Shown here: positions 1 to 7,102 of the stretch, in pieces | How the letters are laid out: each line of letters opens with the position of its first letter | Position numbering within the stretch: position 1 is the stretch's first letter | NCBI GenBank assembly: GCA_023666265.1 | Contig: JAMPCH010000014.1 | Location: 1-53,092 of the forward strand | Length of the DNA stretch: 53,092 nt | Direction of reading: 5' to 3' | Origin: Roseburia sp. | GTDB taxonomy: Bacteria > Bacillota > Clostridia > Oscillospirales > Ruminococcaceae | Translations under genes and position numbers: made by a program | The notes under the pieces: generated by a model | Told to the model about the DNA's origin: nothing | Database searches by the model: none | Seen by the model: the letters and a program-made list of their open reading frames with translations, nothing else

Positions 1-151
1 GCGGGGAAAGGGGATATTTCGTCTCGCCGTTCAAAAAGCCTTTCCATTTCACGGTCGCTTTTGTCCGATCTGGGCTGATCCAAAAGAACTGATAAAGCAT
101 TGTCTCTTCTTTGAGTGACGACTGATACGGGATCTTCTTGATGTCTTCCAT
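1..151 (-). CDS. Hypothetical protein, 3' end cut by window
   Basis: Partial gene. It starts at an ATG (149-151) with a GAGGT ribosome site 8 bases upstream and stays open for 50 codons to the window edge. The N-terminus reads MEDIKKIPYQSSLKEE, followed by an aromatic stretch (LYQFFWISPD). I do not recognise the family. It is served by a well-formed promoter at 199-227, so it begins a transcription unit that continues left of the window. Confidence 0.7.
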   Translation of the reverse strand, partial: MEDIKKIPYQSSLKEETMLYQFFWISPDRTKATVKWKGFLNGETKYPLSP

Positions 152-198
152 TGGCTTATACCTCGTTGTAGCTTTGTGCGGTTGTCTTCTTGTGTTTC

Positions 199-227
199 AT
201 TATATCACATCCTTTCTGAAATTGCAA
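199..227 (-). promoter_or_regulatory. Sigma-A type promoter
   Basis: On the minus strand, TTGCAA (222-227) and TATAAT (199-204) are separated by exactly 17 bases. It lies about 50 bases upstream of the partial gene at 1-151. The perfect -10 box and ideal spacing make this one of the clearest promoters in the window. Confidence 0.8.
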
Positions 228-266
228 GTCCCTACGCGACCTTTTGCGCTGATCCAAGATAAGGCA

Positions 267-300
267 AAGGTGTTAAGCCTGTAAAACGACTTAACACCTT
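267..300. other. Perfect 11-bp inverted repeat
   Basis: AAGGTGTTAAG (267-277) and CTTAACACCTT (290-300) are exact complements around a 12-base loop. The repeat lies between the stop of the small gene at 322-489 and the promoter at 199-227. No T-run follows on the minus strand, so it could be a terminator lacking a U-tract, an operator, or an RNA-processing hairpin. Confidence 0.6.
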
Positions 301-321
301 GTAAATGCTTGATTCTTGCGA

Positions 322-489
322 TTATTTACCTAGCCAATCAGTGGTTGTCACAACTCCCAGAGCTTCAAGCTTTGTCTTTGCTATCCGCATTTGTCTCTCT
401 GCTTCCTTTTTGGGATCGTCGGCATTGATAATCAGTTGCAAGTCGGCATACCTATCAATGACGCTCGCGATTAATTCGTAGTCTTGCAT
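322..489 (-). CDS. Small helical protein (55 aa)
   Basis: ATG at 489 is preceded by a strong GGAGGTG ribosome site; the gene ends in TAA. The protein starts MQDYELIASVIDRYADLQ and ends TTTDWLGK. It is charged, probably helical, and has no signal peptide or membrane segment. It is the last member of an array of small minus-strand genes at 322-2095, each with its own ribosome site. I do not recognise the family. Confidence 0.75.
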   Translation of the reverse strand: MQDYELIASVIDRYADLQLIINADDPKKEAERQMRIAKTKLEALGVVTTTDWLGK

Positions 490-532
490 TGCACACCTCC
501 TTGCAAAGCTGATAATTCGAGGAACTATGGCT

Positions 533-676
533 CTAGCGATCTTTGCCGGCTTCCGTTTCCGCTGCCTCTTTCAGATCGGGATCAGCAACATCTTCTATAA
601 TGTCTAAAATCTTGTCACTATCCAAACCCTCTTTTTTTAGGCGGTGAATAAGCCGAACGATTTCTTCTCCTGTCAT
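533..676 (-). CDS. Small helical protein (47 aa)
   Basis: The ATG is preceded by AAAGGAGG about 6 bases upstream; the stop is TAG. The sequence begins MTGEEIVRLIHRLKKEG, with an amphipathic helix and an acidic middle (LDIIEDVADPD). It is a member of the small-protein array. It is one of only three genes in the window that end in TAG. Function unknown. Confidence 0.75.
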   Translation of the reverse strand: MTGEEIVRLIHRLKKEGLDSDKILDIIEDVADPDLKEAAETEAGKDR

Positions 677-759
677 TTTTACGCCTCCTTTACGGTGGAA
701 CCAAGTCGTCGTTGAAGCGACGTCAACTACACCGTATGATCAAACCTCGTGACGTACCG

Positions 760-933
760 TCAATCCTCCGGCAATTCCAACGGCTGAAGCTTGAGCTTTA
801 GGAAACGTATCTCATCATCAATATCCTTTACCGTTTCGGTTGCGTTCTCCTTCAGCGCCATTTTCCGAATACGCTTTAGGCGCTGATACTCTTCGATCAA
901 TTGCCCGTTGTACCGTTTGTCGGTATCGTTCAT
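760..933 (-). CDS. Small coiled-coil protein (57 aa), paralogue of 1541-1711
   Basis: ATG at 933 has an AAGGAG ribosome site. The protein pattern (LIEEYQRLKRIRKMALKEN, then ETVKDIDDEI, ending LQPLELPED) aligns without gaps to the product of 1541-1711 (LISEYKKLKRARNLAEKEG, ETVKYLDEEI, ending LQPLELPEI). The two are clear paralogues, so part of the array arose by duplication. Both are predicted helical and highly charged. Function unknown; possibilities include small host-takeover or regulatory proteins. Confidence 0.8.
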   Translation of the reverse strand: MNDTDKRYNGQLIEEYQRLKRIRKMALKENATETVKDIDDEIRFLKLKLQPLELPED

Positions 934-945
934 CGTACTTTCTCC

Positions 946-1093
946 TTAGTCCTCTAAAGTTTTTTTGAAGATTTTCAAGCACTTTATCCAGCTTTGTTTC
1001 GCGCTTTTCTTCGTCCTCTTCTTCCTTGACTTCTTTTAATGCGTCCAGAACGAAGCGAACAAAGCCGTTAAACTGCTTGTCGGTCATCGTCAT
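946..1093 (-). CDS. Small acidic helical protein, probably frameshifted at an A7 run
   Basis: Starts MTMTDKQFNGFVRFVLDALK with a GGAAGGGA ribosome site, followed by an acidic heptad-like helix (KEVKEEEDEEKRETKLDK) and LENLQK. At a run of seven A (plus-strand T at 960-966) the strict frame reads on into the next gene and stops only at 818. Dropping one A gives LENLQKTLED and a TAA at 946-948, just before the next gene's ribosome site. I take the shorter product as ancestral; coordinates assume that. Function unknown. Confidence 0.6.
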
Positions 1094-1151
1094 AAGATCG
1101 TCCCTTCCTCCCTTCGGTCGCCCGAACCCGGGAATACAAACATTAGAGAAA

Positions 1152-1295
1152 TCACGATCTAATCTCAACGTCGTCAAGCTTTTCGATGATTTCCCTGATT
1201 TGTTCCCTAATTTCGTCATCCGCCGTTGATTCGTGTTCCTTAAGAATCCTCTCAATGATCTTAAGATCTTTATAAGTCAATGACTTTTTTGACAT
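1152..1295 (-). CDS. Small helical protein (47 aa)
   Basis: The ATG follows a GGAGGTGG ribosome site; the stop is TGA. The sequence starts MSKKSLTYKDLKIIERILKE and ends with a charged helix (EIREQIREIIEKLDDVEIRS). It has the same design as the other array members: a short polar N-terminus and one or two amphipathic helices. Function unknown. Confidence 0.75.
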   Translation of the reverse strand: MSKKSLTYKDLKIIERILKEHESTADDEIREQIREIIEKLDDVEIRS

Positions 1296-1332
1296 TATAC
1301 CACCTCCTTCGCAACATTTGAACTGCTGTTTG

Positions 1333-1500
1333 CTAGCTATTGCTTTCTAAAATTACACTGCTTTCAAACTCGGATAAAAATTCGTTTAATGTTTTTTCAT
1401 TTCCCGATTCAACATACTCAAAGGCTTTCAGAATCTGATCCCCTGTGTAGCCTAAACCCTTAAGCAGTTTTGACAAGCGCATCAATTCGGACATATTCAT
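1333..1500 (-). CDS. Small helical protein (55 aa)
   Basis: Chosen start ATG at 1500, with GGTGA 8 bases upstream; a GTG at 1512 and an ATG at 1494 are alternatives. Product begins MNMSELMRLSKLLKGLGYTG and contains QILKAFEYVESGNE. Ends in TAG. The KLLKGLGYTGDQILKAFEYVE segment resembles small helical adaptor-like folds, but I assign no function. Array member. Confidence 0.65.
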   Translation of the reverse strand: MNMSELMRLSKLLKGLGYTGDQILKAFEYVESGNEKTLNEFLSEFESSVILESNS

Positions 1501-1540
1501 CTCGTCGTTCACCGTCTCTTCATTCTGTGACTCATACAGC

Positions 1541-1711
1541 CTATATTTCCGGAAGCTCTAGCGGCTGTAACGTGACCTTAATAAACGCGATCTCTTCGTC
1601 AAGATACTTCACCGTTTCTTTAGCTCCCTCTTTTTCCGCAAGATTACGAGCGCGTTTTAATTTTTTATACTCGGAAATCAAACGCTCCTTTATGCCAAGA
1701 TCGGTTGACAT
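1541..1711 (-). CDS. Small coiled-coil protein (56 aa), paralogue of 760-933
   Basis: The ATG follows a GGAGGCG ribosome site; the stop is TAG. The product aligns end to end with the 57-aa protein at 760-933, including the shared C-terminal motif LQPLELPE. Helical, with no membrane segment. Paralogy within a 2-kb array is the only functional clue. Confidence 0.8.
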   Translation of the reverse strand: MSTDLGIKERLISEYKKLKRARNLAEKEGAKETVKYLDEEIAFIKVTLQPLELPEI

Positions 1712-1744
1712 TGCAACGCCTCCTTTTAAACATGCGATTGATGG

Positions 1745-1888
1745 TTACGATATTGTTTCCGATCCCCTCAACTTTTCGATAAGCTCATCGATTTTGTTCT
1801 TTTCGCTTTCGTCCGACGTGGCTTTTACTCGTTCGAGATACCGAATCGCGTCCATAATATCACCGACGGTCAAAGAGTTTTGAAACAT
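1745..1888 (-). CDS. Small helical protein (47 aa)
   Basis: The ATG follows AAAGGAGGAAATAG, a near-consensus ribosome site; stop TAA. Sequence: MFQNSLTVGDIMDAIRYLER followed by a Ser/Glu/Lys-rich segment and IDELIEKLRGSETIS. Array member, unknown function. Confidence 0.75.
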   Translation of the reverse strand: MFQNSLTVGDIMDAIRYLERVKATSDESEKNKIDELIEKLRGSETIS

Positions 1889-1945
1889 CTATTTCCTCCT
1901 TTCTCCCCTTGGGGCATATGCGGCTACGTGATACCGCTTACTGAG

Positions 1946-2095
1946 TTAATCCTGCAAACCTGTATTGATACGTTCGATCTCTTCCCTGATTTCCTTTAGC
2001 GTCTCTTCTTTTTTATCTGCCTCTAGAAGTTGTTCGAGACGCCTAAACAGCTTTAAGTCCCTACGCAAAATATCTTTGAAGTGAGTATCCGACAT
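1946..2095 (-). CDS. Small helical protein (49 aa), first of the array
   Basis: First gene after the promoter at 2139-2167. ATG at 2095, stop TAA. Product MSDTHFKDILRRDLKLFRRL then EQLLEADKKEETLKEIREEI: strongly amphipathic and highly charged. Unknown function; being first behind a near-consensus promoter suggests high early expression. Confidence 0.75.
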   Translation of the reverse strand: MSDTHFKDILRRDLKLFRRLEQLLEADKKEETLKEIREEIERINTGLQD

Positions 2096-2138
2096 TCCCA
2101 CCTACTCGCCTCCCCTCGTAAGATATACTTTTTTCTAC

Positions 2139-2167
2139 ATTATAGCACGGATTTTTTTCGGTGTCAA
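2139..2167 (-). promoter_or_regulatory. Near-consensus promoter for the small-protein array
   Basis: Minus strand: TTGACA (2162-2167), 17-base spacer, TATAAT (2139-2144). The spacer's promoter-proximal part, AAAAAATCCGTGC, recurs at the promoter at 16459-16487, so the two may share a regulator as well as sigma-A recognition. Confidence 0.9.
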
Positions 2168-2252
2168 GTCTGTATTGAATTTTCAAGGTGCTTTTTGGGG
2201 TCTACCTCCTTCCTTAAATTACAAGAATTTATACTCTCCGTATAATTTTAGG

Positions 2253-3419
2253 TCACGCCGCCTTGCTACGTTCGATACAATCCGCCATACGACTCTTGTA
2301 TGAAGGGTCATCGATCCTGAACGGCAGGACGATAAAAGTATACTCCTTTCCGCTGATGATCATAGGTGACAGCGCTCCGCTCCCGGAGAAAAGCGGTTTG
2401 TCGGTGTCGATCGTTTCCAGCACGTTCGCGAGAAGCTTGGGATTAAAAGCGATATGAAGATCGGGTCTCAACGTATTCTCCTTCGTCGCCACAAAGTCGA
2501 GCGACTCGTTCTCCGACACCTTAAAGTAGGCGTATACGCCCTCGCCGTTACTGAGTAAAACGACGGGGATCGGGGACTTTACTTCCTTCATTAGATCACG
2601 GTCGTAACGCATGACCGACAGCATCTCTTCCCGATCGACAGAAAAGTCGAAGCCGATGTTTATACTTAAAGTCTTATCGACATCGAGATACTTTCCTGTG
2701 ACCTGTCGGGCGATGTAGGTAAAACTCTTACCCTCGACCCGGATAAACTTTTGATCCCCGGAAATCGTGACCGCTTCCGACGATTTTTTATTCATGACCT
2801 TTCGCAGTACGGGAACGCACATATTATGTAACAGAACATTCTCCGCGTCGGGATTTACATTCAGTCCTTCCATCGATCTGATCCCGACCTGAACGCCGTC
2901 AAGCGCCTCAACGCGTTTCTTCTTCACATTGAAATGAAAGGCGTGTGTGGTTTCATTAACGTGATGTTCGCTTGTGAACTTCTTTAACATGGAAACGGTT
3001 TCCCAAAACCACGCTTCCGAAGCGGAGAAGATCTCCGTTGCCGTTTCCTCCATCTCGGGAGGGGAGACCGCATCCTTCTCCCACGCGGAGATCGTGATAT
3101 TCTTCTGTCCAACGCGAACGTTGGCTCGGCATTGATCTCCTTCTCCGACCTGTTCTATCGTGACCTCTCCTTGCATTTTGGCAATAAGCTTTAGATCATC
3201 CACGCTGACCCCGATCTCACCGACAGAGGCGTCGGAAGCTTCGCCTCGGATCTCCGCGTACTGATCGAAGTCAGACCCCCACGCCGTGACCACCCCGTTC
3301 TCGTCCACGCGGAAGTACAGCCGACGCAGAGCCGGCACAGAGCTTTTCTTCGGCACGACGGTCAATCCTTTTTCGATCATTGCCTTTAAATCTTTTGCGT
3401 TCATTGTAAATTTTAACAT
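2253..3419 (-). CDS. dnaN: DNA polymerase III beta subunit (sliding clamp)
   Basis: 388-aa processivity clamp that encircles DNA and tethers the replicative polymerase. The start MLKFTMNAKDLKAMIEKGLT follows an AGGAGG site; the longer frame to 3548 is upstream noise. The N-terminus matches the clamp pattern: early helix, the LRRLYFRVDENG strand, and SVDDLKLIAKMQGE at the domain 1 hairpin. Length is slightly above the usual 360-380 aa. Its C-terminus (YTFIVLPFRID) resembles the clamp's closing strand (VLPMRL), but is followed by a basic tail (SYKSRMADCIERSKAA). Phage-encoded clamps are known; this one implies a dedicated replisome. Confidence 0.88.
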   Translation of the reverse strand: MLKFTMNAKDLKAMIEKGLTVVPKKSSVPALRRLYFRVDENGVVTAWGSDFDQYAEIRGEASDASVGEIGVSVDDLKLIAKMQGEVTIEQVGEGDQCRANVRVGQKNITISAWEKDAVSPPEMEETATEIFSASEAWFWETVSMLKKFTSEHHVNETTHAFHFNVKKKRVEALDGVQVGIRSMEGLNVNPDAENVLLHNMCVPVLRKVMNKKSSEAVTISGDQKFIRVEGKSFTYIARQVTGKYLDVDKTLSINIGFDFSVDREEMLSVMRYDRDLMKEVKSPIPVVLLSNGEGVYAYFKVSENESLDFVATKENTLRPDLHIAFNPKLLANVLETIDTDKPLFSGSGALSPMIISGKEYTFIVLPFRIDDPSYKSRMADCIERSKAA

Positions 3420-3457
3420 TGTTTTGTCCTCCTGTTGTTTGGTTATTGTAGGTTGTG

Positions 3458-3829
3458 TTATACGAAGATTTCTTCTAAGGTTTCCCGGTTGGGGATATGA
3501 ACTTCCCGAACGATCTCCACGCCGTCGTCGAGATAGTCGCCGTTCCAAAAATCGTCTATATCGGAATACTCTTCTCCGATCCGCATAAAGTGATAGGAAT
3601 ATTCGGGACTGTTCACAAAATGGCGGTCAAGAAACCGCATGATCTTATCGATCTCGCCTACTCCGCTATAGTCGTTCGACCACTTCCACCATTCCCATTG
3701 AAGGATATAGGTGTCTTGATCGGTCTTATAGATCGTTGTCGGCTTGACATCATACTTTTGAATCGCCGCGAGGAATAGGCTGTACGCCTTTTCTCCGCAA
3801 GCGATCGTAACGTCGCTTCTGTAACTCAT
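3458..3829 (-). CDS. Conserved phage-type hypothetical protein (123 aa)
   Basis: The start at MSYRSDVTIACGEKAYSLFL follows AAAGGAGG. Compact alpha/beta pattern with many aromatic residues (ILQWEWWKWSND) and an acidic middle (IDDFWNGDYLDD). No catalytic signature I can name. Lies 38 bases upstream of the clamp start in the same direction, so it is probably co-transcribed with it. Confidence 0.7.
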   Translation of the reverse strand: MSYRSDVTIACGEKAYSLFLAAIQKYDVKPTTIYKTDQDTYILQWEWWKWSNDYSGVGEIDKIMRFLDRHFVNSPEYSYHFMRIGEEYSDIDDFWNGDYLDDGVEIVREVHIPNRETLEEIFV

Positions 3830-3843
3830 TGCTTTTTCCTCCT

Positions 3844-4047
3844 TTAGCTCCAATCGATTATGGTGTTTCCGTGTTCGTCGCATACGGCATAGTCGTACTC
3901 GGCAACCCCTTCGCCATTGTCGATCGCCTTTTCCATTTCGTCGAGGAATGGATTTTCTCCGCGATCCAACATAGCGATCTGTTCCGGCGTTGCGTCAAAT
4001 CCCATCGCGATACGCGACACTTTTTCCATTGTGACTTCGATTTTCAT
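3844..4047 (-). CDS. Small acidic hypothetical protein (67 aa)
   Basis: The start MKIEVTMEKVSRIAMGFDAT follows AAGGAGGAAGGAG. The C-terminus (EYDYAVCDEHGNTIIDWS) is typical of small phage regulatory or inhibitor proteins, but there is no assignable family. Overlaps the upstream gene by 4 bases (ATGA-type coupling). Confidence 0.65.
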   Translation of the reverse strand: MKIEVTMEKVSRIAMGFDATPEQIAMLDRGENPFLDEMEKAIDNGEGVAEYDYAVCDEHGNTIIDWS

Positions 4048-4241
4048 CGATCTCCTTCCTCCTTCTCGATGATGGCGAGGACTTTTAAACGATCCTCGCG
4101 GCTTAAATTTTCGAGCATTTGCGCGACATCTTCCGGGTCGGGGTGATTGACCGAGTCCTCGTACCCGTCGGCATACCCCTTTTGATACCACGGATTTTCA
4201 AACTTAGTACCTTTCATTTCATTCTCGATAGTCTTATTCAT
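4044..4241 (-). CDS. Small hypothetical protein (65 aa)
   Basis: Start taken at MNKTIENEMKGTKFENPW, overlapping the previous gene's end by 8 bases; an in-frame ATG at 4262 is possible. Contains NPWYQKGYADGYEDSV, a tyrosine/glycine-rich helix cap of the GYADGY kind common in phage proteins, and a C-terminal helix (LSREDRLKVLAIIEKEEG). Function unknown. Confidence 0.6.
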   Translation of the reverse strand: MNKTIENEMKGTKFENPWYQKGYADGYEDSVNHPDPEDVAQMLENLSREDRLKVLAIIEKEEGDR

Positions 4242-4683
4242 ACCAGAATCCCATCCCTTCATACTCGTCCTTTTGGGCGACAGGATAAGACTTACCCGAA
4301 ATGACGACCGTTTCCTCGATCAAATCGTCGAGACCGTCTACGTCTTGTCGTTTAATATTGAAGACCTCTTTGGTCTCCATGTTGACCTGACAATCGGAAG
4401 TGATCTCGATTCCGTCGTCCCATACGGAAACGAACGTCGCGTCAACCGCCATCATCAATTCCTTCATATACTGAAACGCGCAGTCATACATCGGCTTCCC
4501 GGTGATTGCGTCCTTAAAGATCGGACAATGCCAATCTCGTGTGAAGCCGTTTTCACGGCAATACTCGTTCACGATTTTTGTCGTGAGCGGTGTGACATAT
4601 ACATACAGATCACTTTCGTGGTGGGCGATTTCTGTGATCGGATAACCCTCGTCCAACAATCGTTTCATCAGCGGCTGTGACAT
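4234..4683 (-). CDS. Hypothetical protein (149 aa)
   Basis: The start MSQPLMKRLLDEGYPITEIA has a GAAGGAGG ribosome site. Mixed alpha/beta protein with a central Cys/His cluster (RDWHCPIFKD ... YDCAFQYMKE) and an acidic tail. No recognised domain. Tightly packed between neighbours with short overlaps, typical of phage early operons. Confidence 0.65.
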   Translation of the reverse strand: MSQPLMKRLLDEGYPITEIAHHESDLYVYVTPLTTKIVNEYCRENGFTRDWHCPIFKDAITGKPMYDCAFQYMKELMMAVDATFVSVWDDGIEITSDCQVNMETKEVFNIKRQDVDGLDDLIEETVVISGKSYPVAQKDEYEGMGFWYE

Positions 4684-4709
4684 ATAAATTCCTCCTTCAT
4701 ATGTATTTT

Positions 4710-5432
4710 TCACACCCACGCGGGCTCTATCGGTGAATCCGGAAGGCTGAAAAGCCAGTCGATCACCTCTTGCGGAATCTCTTCCTTCTTCCAGCTAGTG
4801 CCGTATCGATACCCACACATCGGGCAGGGCTTACAGAGGATACCGATCGGATCTTCATCGTAGCGAATCCATCCTCTTCGCTCTTTCGATGTCGCTCCCT
4901 TATCTCCGGCATACAAAGGACGCACGGGGCGGTAGTCAGGCAAATCCAGCTCCTTTCCGAACGATTTAACGGTATAGGGAAGTGAGGCATACATAGATTG
5001 TTCTTCGGTCGGGGTAAAGCTTTTGCCGTTTTTCAAAGCCGTAAGCGCGGCTTTCTCTGCCTCTTTCTGCTTTCGTCCGGCTTCATCGGTTAGGCAATAA
5101 CGATAAATCGTAATTGCCTCTTGCGCCTCGTCCTCCCAGCCGAGCGCTCTCTGATGTTCACAAGACGGGCGCAAATCGTTGAGATGCCAACGCTCCCATA
5201 TCTCCGAGAACTGTTTGAGCATTTCCTTTGTCCAACCTACCGCCGGCGTTCCTGCCGCTATCTCTTCGCGACATTGACCGCAAGATCCCGTACAGTTGCC
5301 GTTTGACTTAGGACCTATCACACCCGAAATACTAAGCCGTTCATCTTCGTATATGATTTTAGCGAAGGCTCTCGCCATTCGCCCGTTATATACCTCGCAC
5401 ATCGCGGGCTGTACGATCTTGACTCTTTCCAT
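4710..5432 (-). CDS. Conserved Cys-rich hypothetical protein (240 aa)
   Basis: Starts MERVKIVQPAMCEVYNGRMA after a GGAAGGAA site. Two cysteine pairs flank a helical middle: NCTGSCGQC near residue 48 and CKPCPMCG near residue 200. The internal motif LNDLRPSCEHQRALGW looks conserved-family in character. The arrangement suggests one or two small zinc-binding ribbons, but no enzymatic residues are evident. The annotation rests on pattern only. Confidence 0.65.
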   Translation of the reverse strand: MERVKIVQPAMCEVYNGRMARAFAKIIYEDERLSISGVIGPKSNGNCTGSCGQCREEIAAGTPAVGWTKEMLKQFSEIWERWHLNDLRPSCEHQRALGWEDEAQEAITIYRYCLTDEAGRKQKEAEKAALTALKNGKSFTPTEEQSMYASLPYTVKSFGKELDLPDYRPVRPLYAGDKGATSKERRGWIRYDEDPIGILCKPCPMCGYRYGTSWKKEEIPQEVIDWLFSLPDSPIEPAWV

Positions 5433-5677
5433 TTGTTCCTTCCTTTCTTTGCCTCTTCAATGATCCGATCGATATTTCGATCGAACAGCTCGATCATGTC
5501 TTGACGTTTGAGATCTAGCATATGGATTAACTCGCTACGAACCGAATGTCGATCGATCCGCCGACAGTTACATTGCACCGTTGTGATCAGCTCGCGGAAT
5601 GTGATGTTGTCGAGCAGGTTATCTTCTTCGTACAGATCTTCGCCGAGTATCCGTTGTCTTTTATTTAATTTGCTCAC
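5318..5677 (-). CDS. Hypothetical protein (119 aa)
   Basis: Start assigned to GTG at 5677 (GTGA overlap with the upstream stop, preceded by GGAAAGAAGG), reading MSKLNKRQRILGEDLYEEDN. Helical protein with VQCNCRRIDRHSVRSELIHM in the middle. Its last 115 bases overlap the start of the 240-aa gene in another frame, unusually long for this genome; the tail after EEAKKGRNKWKESR may be non-native. Confidence 0.55.
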   Translation of the reverse strand: MSKLNKRQRILGEDLYEEDNLLDNITFRELITTVQCNCRRIDRHSVRSELIHMLDLKRQDMIELFDRNIDRIIEEAKKGRNKWKESRSYSPRCARYITGEWREPSLKSYTKMNGLVFRV

Positions 5678-6408
5678 GCAAACACCTTCTTTCCAAAAAG
5701 AGCGAGCTGAACGATACAATCGGCGGCGCGTCCATCGATTTGCATGGTGTCGATTCTCCCGCCGCTCAAACAGAGAATACCGTCTTCGTTATCCGAGATC
5801 CATAAACGAACCCCGTTCAGCAGTTTCCCAAGCGTCAATTCCCATTTCTCGTTGCTTTCGGCATCGTGTAAGATCAGACTACCGCCTCGGGCGATCTGGT
5901 CGCTCGCATATTCTCCGAGATATTCGCCGACGACCTCGGCTTTATAACACCAGTAGGAGATATAGTCGAGCGCCGTCGACATGATGTCGTCTATTTCTTC
6001 CGTTGACAGCGAAACTGTGACGGTCAACGTCACAGCGAAATCGGTCGGCTCAGACAAGACGGAAGGAAGCCCGTCACACCGATAACATCCGCACGGCGTT
6101 TCCTCCGAGATAGCCAACACGGGAAGTTCCTTACATCGATTATCTCCGAAGTATGCGCCGGCTAGCTTATGCCCGCTCGCCTCATCCAAGTGACCGGAGT
6201 AGGCGACCTCGGCACATAGTCGATCCGCGAGCGTTCCGTTTCGAGCCAACTCGATCAGATCGGGGATCGTGAAGTATACACCCGTCCACTCGTCAAGTGT
6301 CAAGTTCTCTCCGGGTTCGCCGGAATCACAGTCGTAAAGATTTCCGCTGAAATGCACGAGCTTTTCCCCGTGATCTCCTTTTTCGACTTGATAAAAATAC
6401 CAGTCCAT
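5674..6408 (-). CDS. Conserved hypothetical protein (244 aa)
   Basis: Starts MDWYFYQVEKGDHGEKLVHF after AAAGGAG/AAGGAT. Shows a short Cys pair (CGCYRCDG, ~110), then a conserved-looking core ALDYISYWCYKAEVVGEYLG followed by LLNGVRLWISDNEDG. No enzyme signature. It lies directly downstream of noncoding element A (6455-6766) in the same orientation, so the element could be part of its leader. Confidence 0.65.
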   Translation of the reverse strand: MDWYFYQVEKGDHGEKLVHFSGNLYDCDSGEPGENLTLDEWTGVYFTIPDLIELARNGTLADRLCAEVAYSGHLDEASGHKLAGAYFGDNRCKELPVLAISEETPCGCYRCDGLPSVLSEPTDFAVTLTVTVSLSTEEIDDIMSTALDYISYWCYKAEVVGEYLGEYASDQIARGGSLILHDAESNEKWELTLGKLLNGVRLWISDNEDGILCLSGGRIDTMQIDGRAADCIVQLALFGKKVFA

Positions 6409-6454
6409 TTTGATCCTTTACTCCTTTCTTAATAGCATTGAAAATTCTTGTTGA

Positions 6455-6766
6455 TTTTTATTACTCTAAAATATAATGAGACTCCGGATTTAGCGGAGCT
6501 GGGGTGTTTCTGGCAGCCGTTAAAATCTGTTTATAATTGGATTTAGCAGTAACCAGTTGTCTTTGGATGACCCTGTGTTGTGGCTTACTTATGGGGTTTC
6601 GATTGTTCCTTTACCACCATTTGCCACCCAAGCCGATAACATTTTTACACGCGGCGGGCACAGAGGCGTCTTCGGTTCCTATCCATCCTATCCCCGTCGT
6701 CCTATCAAGGTTCTTCTTCCGGTAATACCTAAAAGATCGGCATAGCCGAATGTGCAGTAATAAAAA
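6455..6766 (-). ncRNA. Noncoding element A: candidate structured RNA, sister of element B
   Basis: A 312-bp gene-free interval closed by an 11-bp inverted repeat (TTTTTATTACT at 6455-6465, AGTAATAAAAA at 6756-6766). The block 6695-6766 matches 8855-8926 in element B at about 65 of 72 positions, and both also share the TTTTATTACTCTAAAA end. The middle differs from B. Read on the minus strand, the conserved block comes first and contains a perfect hairpin TCGGC-TAT-GCCGA. Orientation is inferred from the operon. Alternatives: a short mobile element with terminal repeats, or a leader of the gene at 6408. Confidence 0.6.
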
Positions 6767-6779
6767 CTTAGAGATCACA

Positions 6780-7088
6780 TTAGGTCAAAAGGCAAGACGG
6801 AGATTGCGCCCAGTCCGCCATTATGACCTTACACGGATAGATCCCTAGGATCGCATATCCTTCCTTACAGTACGGCTGATCCTTCAACACGTAAGTGATC
6901 CGACACAAGATGCTCTGTCCCGTAAGACGCGGTTCGCGGGCATCCCCGTCAACCTCTTCCGCGCATTCGTTGAGGGCGAGATAATCGCCGACTTTATAAT
7001 CCCGGTCGTTTTCCCGTACCTCAAAGGTCTTTTCTCCGGACACTAGGTCGTTAAAATATCCCGGAAAGATCTTTAATTCATGAATCAT
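6780..7088 (-). CDS. ASCH/DUF3850-type RNA-binding domain protein
   Basis: 102 aa. Start MIHELKIFPGYFNDLVSGEK follows GGAGGAG. The pattern HELKI-x-P-x-YF-x(3)-V-x-G-x-K-TFEVRENDRDYKVGDYLAL is the signature of the small ASCH-like/DUF3850 family, a PUA-like beta barrel thought to bind RNA or modified nucleotides. It sits third in the RT gene set and ends 14 bases before element A, so an RNA-binding role with the RT or its RNA is an attractive inference. Confidence 0.75.
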   Translation of the reverse strand: MIHELKIFPGYFNDLVSGEKTFEVRENDRDYKVGDYLALNECAEEVDGDAREPRLTGQSILCRITYVLKDQPYCKEGYAILGIYPCKVIMADWAQSPSCLLT

Positions 7089-7102
7089 TTCAGCTCCTCC
7101 TT

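Noticed and set aside
818-1093. Full-length 92-codon frame of the A7-containing gene
   Set aside because: Its last ~40 codons overlap the well-supported gene at 760-933 in another frame and look like translated noise.
6472-6477. Plus-strand TATAAT inside element A
   Set aside because: Not conserved in element B, and its -35 (TTGTTG, 18-base spacer) is weak, so it does not settle the element's orientation.
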